From contig OX377203.1 of the NCBI GenBank assembly GCA_947396885.1, positions 24,989,253 through 25,053,252 of the forward strand: DNA of 64,000 nt, written 5' to 3'. The stretch is from Heligmosomoides polygyrus polygyrus (taxonomy: Eukaryota > Nematoda > Chromadorea > Rhabditida > Heligmosomidae). Shown in pieces: positions 9,441 through 21,900 of the stretch; position 1 is the stretch's first letter, and the number at the start of each line of letters is the position of its first letter. The position numbers and the translations under genes were made by a program. The notes below the pieces were generated by a model. That model ran no database searches and had not been told where the DNA came from. It was given only the letters and a program-made list of their open reading frames with translations.

Positions 9441-12152
9441 GTGAGGGTTCAGCTACATAAGCGGGGTGTTAATCCTCCATAATGATATAGATATATGACG
9501 TTAGTAACGATTAAGGTCGTAGATCAACAGGTTGGACCATGAACGAGAACGGGAAGCGGAATGGAATGCAGTGAGAGCTCCCGTCTCCAGCAAAAGTCAC
9601 GATTAAAAGCAAGCATTTCAGAGGAGAATACTCCGTGAACAAGTAAAAGCTGTCGCTGATCAATGACGTCGAGTCGCAGTACTGCGGCAACTCGTCCGAG
9701 GTTCATGCCGCCCCGCCCCGTTGTCCGAACGACCCTCGGTGCGGATCTAGAAAACGGGTCCACCCTGCCCTACTGCATCCAGATCTGGCAGTTTTACACT
9801 GCCTGACCAGGCTTCCACAGCTCTAGAGTGTACTGATAACGATATATAGGTTCTGTGTTGGATTAGAGACCTCTGAATCCAACACATAGGACTGAGCAGA
9901 GTACACACAAGTGGCCGGAAACTGGAGCACTCAAACTAGCCAGGTGCACAGAGTAAGAGAGTTTCTGGATACGGAAAATTTTTGTGTTTCAAGAAAAGAT
10001 TTTCAGTACGAATTTGTGTGAATTCCAAAAAAGAGAACAATGGTTAGGCTCTTTGTATGCGTTTTTAGGCACCTCGGAGCGTCGGAGATAACCTAGGTAA
10101 AAGTAATACGGAACAACATCCACGTCTGAATGCGTGACCACTTTTTCCTTTCTAAAAAAAAATCACATCCTGCCATGGGGAGAAAGAGAAGGCAATAGTA
10201 GTAACCTCAACCGATGCGGTGTTACCTAACCACGAACCGCTGGTTATCAGCATTGTGCACATCACTCCGTAGAGTCCTGTTCAGCGATCTTTCCCCTACA
10301 ACCTCTCTGAGGGCAGCTTACCAATCGCCCCTTCTGCCGTGTTGAACTGGGCGTCTCTGGGGGGCAGGTCAAGATCGTTCGTAGATTAGGTGCCAGCCAC
10401 GGACGAGTTCCCGTGCGCTCCGATGGCAGATTGCCAGTCGCACAACACCTCTGTGTGGGACCACTCGCGAATGTGTACGAATTCCAGAATTTTTCTCAAC
10501 CGTGAGAGTTGCACTCTTTTCAAGTGTGTTCGGCGTCCTACAGTAAGCTCTTAGCTGTCTATAAGGCGCTCCGTTAGGCCCATAAGCTTCTAATAGCGTC
10601 GTTGGTCACAGTGGATGCTCAAATGGCGCTCTCCCGGAACGCGTCCTTTAAGAAGATTGTTCGAGATCTCGGGCTTCCCGGCCAAGAGGATGGCCGAGGG
10701 TCCATGTTGTAAACTCCAAGTTCTCTCATCTTGAAACATCGGCATCCTCGTAATACATTTATGTGTGTCCTTCTACCAACGACGTTCGATGGTGTGAATT
10801 TGAATATTGGCCCGTCTTTCCGGCCCTGTCGTCGTTTTCAGAGGCTTAGCACTTGACCGTTGGTTGCGCTAACACCCTGGGTCAGTCAGATAACCAGCAC
10901 GTTTTCTACCTAAAAGCCTGGATGCAGAAGAATACATAGAAATATGTTCCGTGCCGTCTTCTGGTATGAGTCCTTGGCCTTGCTATTTTAGCATTTCGCT
11001 TGGTAATTAGCGAGCTGGTGCCCGTTCCGAGACTGCACAGGGTCATGGAACACTCACATAAACGTGGTTTCTGTGCGGAAAGACAAGGAAAGGAGCTCCG
11101 GGGTCTGGCTGATCTAACTTACCAGTTTTAAGATACCTTACGGTGTGCAGCGTGCACCAGTCCGCTTACTACCTTTCGCATACTTAATCTAAACTTTCTT
11201 CAGTCGGCCTTCTGTTGATTAACCGTTATGTTGTCGCGAGCAAAGCGCCTTATGCTATCTTGTCTCAAATTTTCGAAGCGATTAGTTGAGAGACTGAGAG
11301 AATGGAGAATCAAGTTATCGGTGAGCCCCATTGATGTTGTTTCTCCTCCGATACTCTACGGCGAAACCTCTGTTTCGAATTTCAGCACTACGCAAGCTTC
11401 CCTGCCATTTTCTTCGTTTTCTCATCTAATTAGCCTTTGATATCCACCTACGTATTGAAATGGTTTCGCTGTTCTTGGCAATTTCGCCTGCTGCTCATTC
11501 TTAGTTGATCCAAATGCATCAGTGGGCTCTCTTTTCTCGATGTGATAATCAACTTGAAATAAACGTGGGAAGAAGCTGAAGTACTGGCATGGGACCGCCA
11601 AGTACTGCGTTATAGAGGTTGGAGCCATCTCTCTAGGCTTGTACCCATAATATATTGGTTTAGTCAACCAAAGATTTCCATATGCATTTTTCTAGCCGGG
11701 AAGAACTATTTTATTAACTGACGCGCCTTGGTATGGCACTTCTCGTTACCGCATCCACCGAAATCACACACATCTAAATCTAACTAATAAACGCATGATT
11801 TCCTAATGATAACTAAAAGGAGGCATCGGACTGCTTTCGCAGGCTACTGGATTCCATTCCAGGTGACTCCAACGCTTTTCTCTCCAAAAGGAAGACGAAA
11901 GTGCTGCCTCTTATGCCATATCACTTACACAGATCTTATTGCGCGTGTCCTTCCGTGCCACCGAAACGCTTTAAAATTCTATAAAAAAGCGTTGCATAAC
12001 CTCCCAGCTCGACTTTCGGCGAGCATTGTCATTATAAATTCAGACCAACCGCACACTACGCCTTCTTGTTAAAAACCTTTGCTTGTTAAATTCAAGTATC
12101 TGAAGGTTTAGTTTGATGAGTTGCAGGATTTTTTTACCTAGTCCTGTTCCCA
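9441..12152. other. 2.7 kb with no recognised gene
   Basis: Only short open frames on both strands, no paired splice sites, no copies of the repeat families seen elsewhere. The region is unusually free of SINE-A copies compared with the right half of the window. Confidence 0.45.
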
Positions 12153-12200
12153 GATTCTGAGTCCATTCGAATCCGCCAGATTTCGAATGGACTCAGAATC
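12153..12200. repeat. Perfect 19-bp hairpin
   Basis: GATTCTGAGTCCATTCGAA at 12153-12171 and its exact complement at 12182-12200, with a 10-base loop. Pairing stops at both outer edges. At 48 nt it is shorter than a usual pre-miRNA hairpin. Confidence 0.85.
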
Positions 12201-12979
12201 CGTCGGAGGTTCGGGCCATCTTGGCGCAGCCGATCCTCCGATCCCAATCATATTCATACATTACCAGCAGACGGTGGCAGATATTGGACGGCTAAAGCGC
12301 TTACCGTCAATTGACTGGCCACTGGAGCTCGATATCTAAATCGGCATTCCCATTATTTTTGCATTCAGATCGTATCCATAGTGTTCCATAAGAGGACGCA
12401 TCCTGAACAACGATCGAGTGACGCTAAGTTTTTGCGTTCTATTCTCGTTCATTACTACGTTACCATCCTACTAGTTCATGCTTGCGCCAGTCAAGCCTTC
12501 CACCATGAAGATGTCTTCTGAGAAGTGTCTTATAACATAGAACCTTAGATGTCTGTGATTTTGGATCCGTATGGCCAACAAAGAATTCGGAGTTAATTCC
12601 AATGCTCGTAGGTAAACAGTTGCTTTGAGAGGATCCATACATTCCGATTATACGAGGTATCCAGACACCACAAATGCTATTTGAGCTCTACACTTGCAGT
12701 CACCTGGAATGGAATTCAGCAAGTTGATAAAGCTATCCAAAGCCTCTAGCTTTTCGTTATCATTAGGAATCCATGGGTCTACTGAGTAAGTTTAGGTGTA
12801 TTTGCTGTTATGTGTGCTTTCACCTAGATGCTTGACTTCCATGTCTCTACGAAGTCTCTATTTCGACATTTATCCCTTTGATGCTTACCTGTGATCGTTT
12901 TGATCGTCTGCTTTCAATATACGTAATCTTGGCGAGGAGGAGCATTCGTAGCCGAGCTTTACCTAGTTTTTTCTTCTTC

Positions 12980-12981
12980 AG
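12980..12981 (+). promoter_or_regulatory. Trans-splice acceptor of cct-6
   Basis: A pyrimidine tract followed by cag abuts the start codon directly (ttttttcttcttcag then ATG at 12982). In nematodes an acceptor with no upstream exon marks spliced-leader addition. Here the leader would join with no 5' UTR from the gene itself, and this fixes the start codon. Confidence 0.75.
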
Positions 12982-15900
12982 ATGGCTTCCATCCAGTGCC
13001 TCAATCCTAAGGCGGAACTTGCTCGACATGCCGCTGCGCTGGAGCTTAACATTAGTGGCGCCAGAGGCTTGCAGGAGGTGATGCGATCAAATCTCGGACC
13101 CAAGGGTACCCTGAAAATGTACGTTTCCTTGCTGTACGCTTTTACCCTGCCTTCGCATCATCTTTAGATGGTCGGTTCAAGTGGTGTAACTGTATATCCA
13201 ATGATTCTTCTCATTCCTGAGCGGATTTTTCGGGGATTAGCGAGCTGTGACCAAACGGCTCCTTAAACCTAAAAAAATCTTAGGGCACTAAAAGTTCCGA
13301 CTCCACCGACAACACTTCGGTCAAGAATTTTTTTCGCTGAAACTTCGTGTAGGGGGGTTATTTGGGGTGCTGATCGCGAATCTGACATCCGTTTTTCACG
13401 GTGCGGTCGGAGACCACCATACCGTTAACATGGGTGGTCCAGGCAGGATCACCGATTTCGCTGAATCTTCGTCTAGGGAGGGGGGGGGGGGTTATTTGTG
13501 GTACTGATCACGAATCTGACATCCGTTTTTCACGGTTCGGTCGGAGACCACCCGTACCGCTAACATAGGTGGTCCAGGCAGGGTCATCTATTTTGCCCAA
13601 ACTTCGACTAGGGGGGGGGGGTTGTTTGGGGTGCTGATCACGAATCTGACATCCGTTTTTCGTTTTATGCCGGAGTTTGGACGAAATCGGTGACCACTAC
13701 CTTAGTCACTCGTACCCCGGTAACCTACCGTACTCCAGAGTAAAACGAAAAACGGATGCCAGATTCGTGATCAGCATCCTAAATAACCCCCTTAGACGAA
13801 GTTTTAGCGAAATCGGTGACCCTGCCTGGACCACCCTTGTTAACGGTATGGGTGGTCTCCGACCGAATCGTGAAAAACGGGTGCCAGATTCGTGATCAGC
13901 ACCCTAAATAACCCCCCTAGACGAAGATTCAGCGAAAAAAATTCTCGACCGAAGTCTTGTCGGTGGAGTCGGAACTTTTAACTAGTGCCAATCTTAGTCT
14001 TTCCAGACTCCTTAAATTTGCTTTTTCATAGGTATAGTGGTCTAAATTTGTACGGTGTTTATTCCGCTTCTTAAGCTCACTGTTGTTATAGGCTGGTGTC
14101 TGGGGCAGGTGACATCAAGCTTACCAAGGATGGCAACGTGCTTCTTCACGAAATGGTATAGCTATTTGTTTATACATTTTAGCCTCCCTTCCCTTTTTGC
14201 ATCTTGTTGTCACTTCTACTCACTTTTAGTCTATTCAACATCCAACGGCCTCTCTAATCGCGAAGGCGTCCACAGCTCAAGACGATGTGACTGGTGACGG
14301 TACAACATCAACAGTGCTCTTGATTGGTGAACTGCTGAAGCAAGCGGAGACATATGTCCTTGAGGTAGATCGGATAGCGTCGTTTGTTTTTTTTTTGCTT
14401 CCAAACTCACTATTTGTATTTACAGGGTGTGCATCCGCGCCTTCTCACCGAAGGATTTGAGTGGGCAAATATACGCACATTGGAGCTTCTGGAGAAGTTC
14501 AAGCAAGAGGTTAGGTCACCAAATTATTAGAAAAGGGCTACGTTGCTCGTTAATGTTGATCTCATTTAAAGGTGCCGATCGATCGAAACACACTTATCGA
14601 AGTCGCTCGTACATCTCTTCGTACAAAGCTTCACCATAAGCTCGCGGACCACATCACTGAGTTGGTTCTTACATTTTTGAAAAGGAATTGGTTCGGGGTA
14701 CTTTACTGAAGTTATTAGAAGGGAAGCGGAATGGACGGCGAAGACACAATCTGGGGTTAAGTTCAAAGAACAAACGGCAGATTTTGTTGTCAACAGTAGG
14801 TGATGAAACATGACGGGTACGGATTGGTGCGAATAAAGCTTACCGTTAGTGTTAGCTAGTCCCTGAAGGGGTATCCAAGCATCTTCTTAGCGCTTGGTGG
14901 CTCATCTAAAGATGTAAAGTCTCTGCTTGGAAGAGCTAGGCGGTGGACAATGGTTTACCGTTGCCAGACGGTCACTCAGTAACAGCTCTTACTTTCACCG
15001 GCTCTTCTTGAGAGGACTTGATCATACTGATCATCATATTTTAGGTCTACTGTTTGTGGCACATGTAAGAAACAAAAATATGTGTAAGAACTTTCACTTT
15101 AAACTGGGCAACATTCTGGTCATTGCACCACATTTTCATATTGAAATGTGCAGTTTTCAAAACCTACTGATCACTTCATACCAAAGTGGGCGCATTCATA
15201 TATGCATGGAGTCTGAAAAAAATGTCTAGGTTGTTTGAATGGGTATAGAATTGTTACCCTTTCGGATAAAATGTTTGAACTTTTTTCAAAGTATTGGTAC
15301 GCAAAGATTTGTCTGACATGTCGTCTAGAGATTGCACCGTGCATAGATCGTCTTTATTTGATTGATCTAAATACAGTCTACCTGGAATTAAGCTAGTGTG
15401 GTGTGGTTTTTATGGCGACAGTTTTTTTTTGTTCAAGTACGAAAATGTTATTCACACTATTTATGGAATACACATCGCGATACACTGATCTCTCGAATCT
15501 ATGTACCATCGCTTCATAGTTAAAGTTTTATTATAGATTTCCTCAAGATAAAACTTTATTTCAACGTCGCTAAAAAGGGTCCTTTTCGGTTCAGTACGTC
15601 CATTTTGGTTTGGAAGAGCGTCAGGTTTGAAATAAAGACCATCCAGTCTAAAGAGAAAATGGTATCTATGTATCTATGTACGTAGTAATCCCGGCCAAAA
15701 TGTACAAATTTCTATAAAGGTTGCGAACTTTCGGTTCACCCAAACCCGCGACAATCTAGAAATCACAACGGATCTTCAATCAGATTCTTGGTTAAGGGTG
15801 TATGAATAGAACGAATTTCTTAGTTTTTTCTTTAAACGGATTATACCTAAAGTAGGGCCTGCCCATTTGTAAGACTCAACATCTTTTTGTTTACGTACAC

Positions 15901-18900
15901 TAGTGCGAGGTGCTAAGAAAGTGGATGTTAAACCCATATGAGATTTGCGGTCCCTACCCTATGTTGCATAGAAATTGATAGTTCTGATATTGATTATTCG
16001 AAGCGCTTACATTTGCTTTTAACAGATGTGTTGTCGACGCTGTGATGGCGATTCATCAGGAAGGTGTGGAGCCAGATTTGCATATGATCGAGAAGATGGA
16101 AATGCAGCATGAATCGGATATGGATACAACTCTAATACGGTGAGTCACAGTTTCTTAGTTTATGCCTCATCATTCACCTGCCATCCCAAACAATTTTGCG
16201 GCCTAGACTTCGTAATAATTTCGTAGCGGTTTTCACAGATATGTGACTGCCTCCATCTTCCACTTCGCGCCTAAAATCTAGTTTTTTTGGTTCAGGTCTC
16301 GCCAAAGTCAAGCAAGCATTCCATTTTTCTGGAGGGTTTGATTTGGTCGCAGTCTCGTGTAGAAAGACGAAAACACTGATTTGTCCATTGGCTGGCCACT
16401 ACAAGTTATTGCTTAGGCCGAATATGCATTTCCACTGATTTTTTATCCACGATGTATGTAGAAGAGACCTCTTGATGCGTCCTACAAAGAGATTGACTAA
16501 GGTCGTCATTGATCCTTATCATTTATGATTCAGCTTCATAAGGAGTATTTGGTGATTTTTTAGCGGTCTTGTGCTTGATCATGGAGCTCGTCACCCAGAT
16601 ATGCCAAAGCATGTAGAGAATGCTCATGTGCTCACGTGTAATGTTTCCCTGGAATACGAGAAAACGTAAGTATTTTCATCTCGTGGAAGTATTGTTGGAC
16701 GAGATAGTTATCATGACCGCACAAAACTTAGGGAGGTCAACTCCGGGCTGTTTTATAAGACTGCGGCAGAACGCGAGAAGTTGCTTGGCGCCGAGAGGGA
16801 GTTCATAACTCGAAGAGTCATGAAGATTATTGATCTCAAGAAGAAGGTAACATCATTGACAGTGTTCATTACAGATGCTTATCAGTGCTGATGTTCGGTT
16901 TTTGCTTTTAGGTTTGCAAGGATGGGGAAGGCTTCGTGGTCATCAACCAGAAGGGTATTGACCCTCCGTCTCTGGATTTACTGGCAGCCGAAGGCATTCT
17001 CGCTCTTCGTCGTGCTAAGCGTCGCAACATGGAGCGACTTCAACTGGCTGTTGGCGGGGAAGCAGTGAACTCGGTTGACGATCTCACACCTGATGTTCTC
17101 GGATGGGCGGGACTGGTTTATGAGCACACTTTGGTATGTTTTTGCTTCGTTCTTTGGTTTTCTCTTGTTCATCTCTCCAAAGAGTGTTAATACCTCAACG
17201 GTGTGTGGCATTGCGATCAGAGATGGGCGGAATTTCTGTTTTCTGTTTTCTGTTTTCTGATTTTCTGGCCATTTTGGGCAAATTTTTTCTGTTTTCTGTT
17301 TTCTGGGAAAATGACCAAAAATGGCCAGAAAACAGAAAATAGAGTTGCTAACAAAATTTATCATAGGAATCCAATGAGAAGAATCCAAGAAGTATCACAG
17401 AACAGTGAGCTTCATTCCAAAATAGTGTTTCTAGAGTATCTTAAATGGCTAGCATGTGGCGTTTTTCGATGTGCCCATGTAGTAATTGCTCCATATACTC
17501 ATGAACTATGCCGCTTTGTTTGCTTGATTGATTGTTTAAGTGGTGCTGGCAAGGAGTTCCTTCATAGGACATTTGTCGACCTTCATAATTTGGCTTCGTA
17601 TTCTTTTCGATATTAACAGTAGATTGGACCATTTATGATCACTAAAAATTTTATATTAAAAATATAAAACTAGTATTCTGAGGGGCGTTAAATTATGTAT
17701 TAACTAACCACTTGACCTAGAGTTACTGTGGGTAGGATTATTCTCCACCTCCGGTTTAAAAATTGAACATTGTTGGCCGGTCATCCCCAATATCGCTTTC
17801 TGCAGGGTCTTAGTCGAAGCTCCCTTTCTTACTCTGAAGATTGCTCAGTTTTTGGTGTCACAAATTAGTAAGAGACAGAAGAGTTTTAATTGCCTTCGAT
17901 TTCACTGCTGTAGTGATACAGTACTGATACACGAAATTTCGCATTTATCACGTATATCATCTGTCGTCCCATTGATCATCGAGTTGTTTAAGTGGACACC
18001 AGCAGCGTCTCCATACGTCCATGCCGCGTGCCAGGGTGCTTCAATGGATCCTTTTCGCGCGAGAGAGACGAAAAGCGTCATATCGGTCGTTCAGGGCTTT
18101 CACGAAGAAGTCCGACCAACGCGTTGGTGGGCGTCTTGGTGTTCTCTTGACATCCCGTGGAATCCAGTTGGTAACGGCTCTCGTCCAGCGGGTGTCTGCG
18201 AAGCGCGTTACGAGGCCCACCTAATTTTCGACGACTTGGTCCATGCAACAGTGTCTCTGATCTTCGAACGACGGCGAGGCTTGGAAGTCTCGAGGCCTTC
18301 TCTCACTTGCGTGAGTCGTGTCACTCCGAGCATTGTCCTCTCGATTCCACGCTGCGCGATACTGATCGCATCTTCATCCTGCTTTCGTAGAACCAAGGTC
18401 TCTGATGCGTATGTTAGGGAAGGAAGAACAGTGGAGTCGAATAGGTGGGCACGGAGCCGGACGTTCTTCGTCTTCACCACAACTCTTTCGACACTCTTGA
18501 TAGCTCCTCAAGCTTGTCGCTTCGTCCTGCCCAGCTCCGGCGCTTGTTAGATGGTCATGTTGACTTCGCGACCCAGATGCCGTATCTGAACCATTCGAAG
18601 ATGTTCGTTCCGTTGAGCGAGGATGAGGCATCAGAAACTCGTCCGCCCTCGAACATCGTCTTCTAAGATTCAGCTGCAGCCCAACGTTCCCACATACACG
18701 GTCGAAGCCAGTAAGCATCTGCTCCGCCTGGCTAGCGCTCGGTGTTAGATGGTGCAGCTGCCGTCCGTCGTCTTTCACTTCCATGTCTTCCCATTGGCGT
18801 TGAATAACGACGAAAGACGTTTTCGAGTGTGGCGCTGAAGAGAACCAGGGATATGGTGCCCTCTCATCGACCTCTCTGTTCATGTTGGCAACGACGTCGT

Positions 18901-21900
18901 TGTAGAGTGACGAGACCTTTGTCGTGAATCCACTGCACAGCTCTAGAAGGACTCTGATGTACAGAGTAGGAACGCCCTGAGCTTCAGTTTCGACGGATTC
19001 GAATGTCCTCCTCAGCTCGATGAACGTAAGGCCCAGCGACAGCTTCTCGATACACTTCGGTGAGCTTCGTAATGGTGTGTAAGTGGTCGATGGTGCTGAA
19101 TCTCCGAAACACTGCTCGCTCGCATGGCTCTCCTTCGTTCAGCGTTCTGCCGATCATATTCAGGATGACTCGAGTGAACACCTTATAGACTACGTACATC
19201 AGGCAGATCGGGCGATTGTTGCTAATCTCGTGCACTCCTCTGTACAGCAATGCGGTTCTGCTGGTCTTTCACTTGAATGTAATCTGATATGTAGATATGA
19301 GGGGAAATAATTATAATGTGAGAAAAGGAGTAGATGCTAGGTCTTCATTATATGGTGTCTACGCATTCAAGAAAGCACCTTCACCCAAGATCTGTTGTGC
19401 TGACAGCCCCTTCAGTCACAAACTCGTGTTCTTCTGTGAAATATCAAGCCAGTACACAGCATCTTTAGTCGGCTAAGTAGTAACTAGGTGCTGTAAACGG
19501 CATTGGTAAGTTGGCCTGAAAACTTTCAGCTATGCGGAAACTAGGCTACTTACAAGGAAAGGTATCCCCGAGGAACGAAACGAACTAGGAATACAGATTC
19601 TGGCGAAGTCAGTAATACTCAACGAATCTCTACACAGCTTTAGAGTATGTTGCGAGAGTGTGTCTACAAACTCAAGCAATTGTGCTGAAACATGCAAACA
19701 GTGATCACTGAGCCTTCATCGTGTTCGCACTCTAGAAGGCCAGCTTCTCACTAGTGAGACCATTATTTAATTGAGGCGTTAGCGGTGAAACGGAGCTTAT
19801 GAGTAATGTTGTATGCCTCAAGTGTCGAGATTCCTAGGATCTATCATTCAAGGTTTACAACTTGCTGATTGCAGTACACTGGAGTGTACTATAAATTTTT
19901 ACAAGCGCTTGCAAATTAAAACGCTGGTCTTCGAATACATTTCTAGTCATACAAAAGCATTTGCTATTGGAAAAATGGATCTTTGAATAGAATAATTAGG
20001 TGGTGTGATAATTTCGAAATTTTCTGTTTTCTGTTTTCTGTTTTCTGATTTTCTGGCGTTTTTGGCCTTTCTGTTTTCTGATTTCTGTTTTCTGACGAAA
20101 GCGATTTTCTGTTTTCTGTTTTCTGGGAAAATTTTCAAAATTTCCGCCCATCCCTGATTGCGATGCGCAAATCCAGCAGTCTTTATTGTTCGCGCTGGTT
20201 AATCGATATAGGTAGTTCCTTTCTGTCAATGGTACGATTCAAGTATAAACCGTACCTGAGAGCGTCGTAGATTTTTGCCATGTCAATGAATTACCAGAAA
20301 ATTTGAGTAGTGTCAAGGAACCACTAAAGCGTCGAAAGCATACGGCCTTTGCCCTTCTCGACTCTAAGCCTCTTTCAACGTCCACTACTACAGTCCTGCG
20401 TACTTGCTTTCACGGATTTACATGTTCGAATAATAGTGGCACCTAACCCTATGTGTTGTAGGAATCCTTCGTTTCCTAACGGTTTTTGGCCATAAACTCT
20501 TCGTGGTATTCTTAAAAACAATAAGAAAAAGTTATCGAAATGCCAGGCCGAATAAAGTTGTTCCCCCGTAATCAACCTGATTGGCAAAAAGTATTACACC
20601 AATTCTGACAATAGCAAAAAGTTTTTCTAAGCATAAAGGTATTGAAACGTACTTGCTCTTTGTTGCAGGGAGAGGACAAGTACACGTTCGTCGAGAACTG
20701 TCGTGATCCCAAATCGGTCACTTTACTCATTAAAGGACCCAACAAGCACACTATCCAGCAGATAAAGGATGCGCTTCATGATGGATTGAGGGCCGTGTTC
20801 AACACCATCAGCGACAGTTAGTTCATCTCTATTAACCTTTAAGGAGTTACGACAGTATGGCAGTTCTCAGGGGCTTCATGTTCTTAATTTAAAGAGTGTC
20901 TCTTGCCTGGTGCTGGAGCCTTCGAGATCGCTGCCTACTGTATGCTGATGAAAGAGATGGAATCTCTAAAGGGACGAGCCAAACTTGGAGCCTTGGTGAG
21001 TGAGAATCCGGAAAGCCCGGATTGCCTGCTTCCAATGTCGATACATGTAGTTATAGGCCTACGCGAACGCATTGCTGGTCATTCCGAAAACACTAGCGAT
21101 CAATTCTGGATATGATGCCCAAGAAACCATTGTTAAACTCGTTGAGGAACGAAATGCCGGAGGTGACATGCCAGTAGGACTAGATTTGGAGAGTGGCGAG
21201 CCCATGCAACCGGCTGTAAGTTTCTATCTCAGATTAATTGGTCCTAGTTTGTTCTCACTTTTATTGTAGTTGAGGGGTGAGGCAGACTAGAATGAAACGG
21301 CAAATAAATCCTAATGGCAAAAACTCAGAGGTTAGTAGGAGCAGTAGTTTTAAATTCCACTTTAAACGTACATGAGTTGTTCGTTTGCTGGCAAGACTTT
21401 ACTTATTGTTAGTGCGTGGTAGCACATTCCTAGGAAGCGCTAGTTGCTACGTGCGCCCCTATCCAAGCTTTTCGGTTCGGACCCCGCCCAGGCCAATCAA
21501 ACCTTCTATTCCTCCGGAGTCGGCGAATTGGTGTCAGACTTGTCTAAGAAGAATGAAATAGTAATATGTCAGTCGAATGGCTACCTCAAGTTCTGGGATA
21601 GGCCAGATACTCATCCAAATTGCGCTTACGAGACCTCGTGCAAGAAGAATGTGTCGCGCATCTCTTAAGATGGCTGACCAACGTCGTGTTGAGGTAAAGT
21701 GTTGAGTGTTACTCTACCAATAATCAGTATTCTGATGAATCCCTGAGGTCCATTGGTAGGTCTTGTTTTTTTCCTATCCTATCTTCTTGTCATGATGTTG
21801 TCATCGAAATCATGACAACATTTAATGTTTTCTTTCAAAGCATCCCATATGGTTCTAGCATGAGGTGTGATTCAAGACGCCATCGTGAAGTTGTCAGTCG

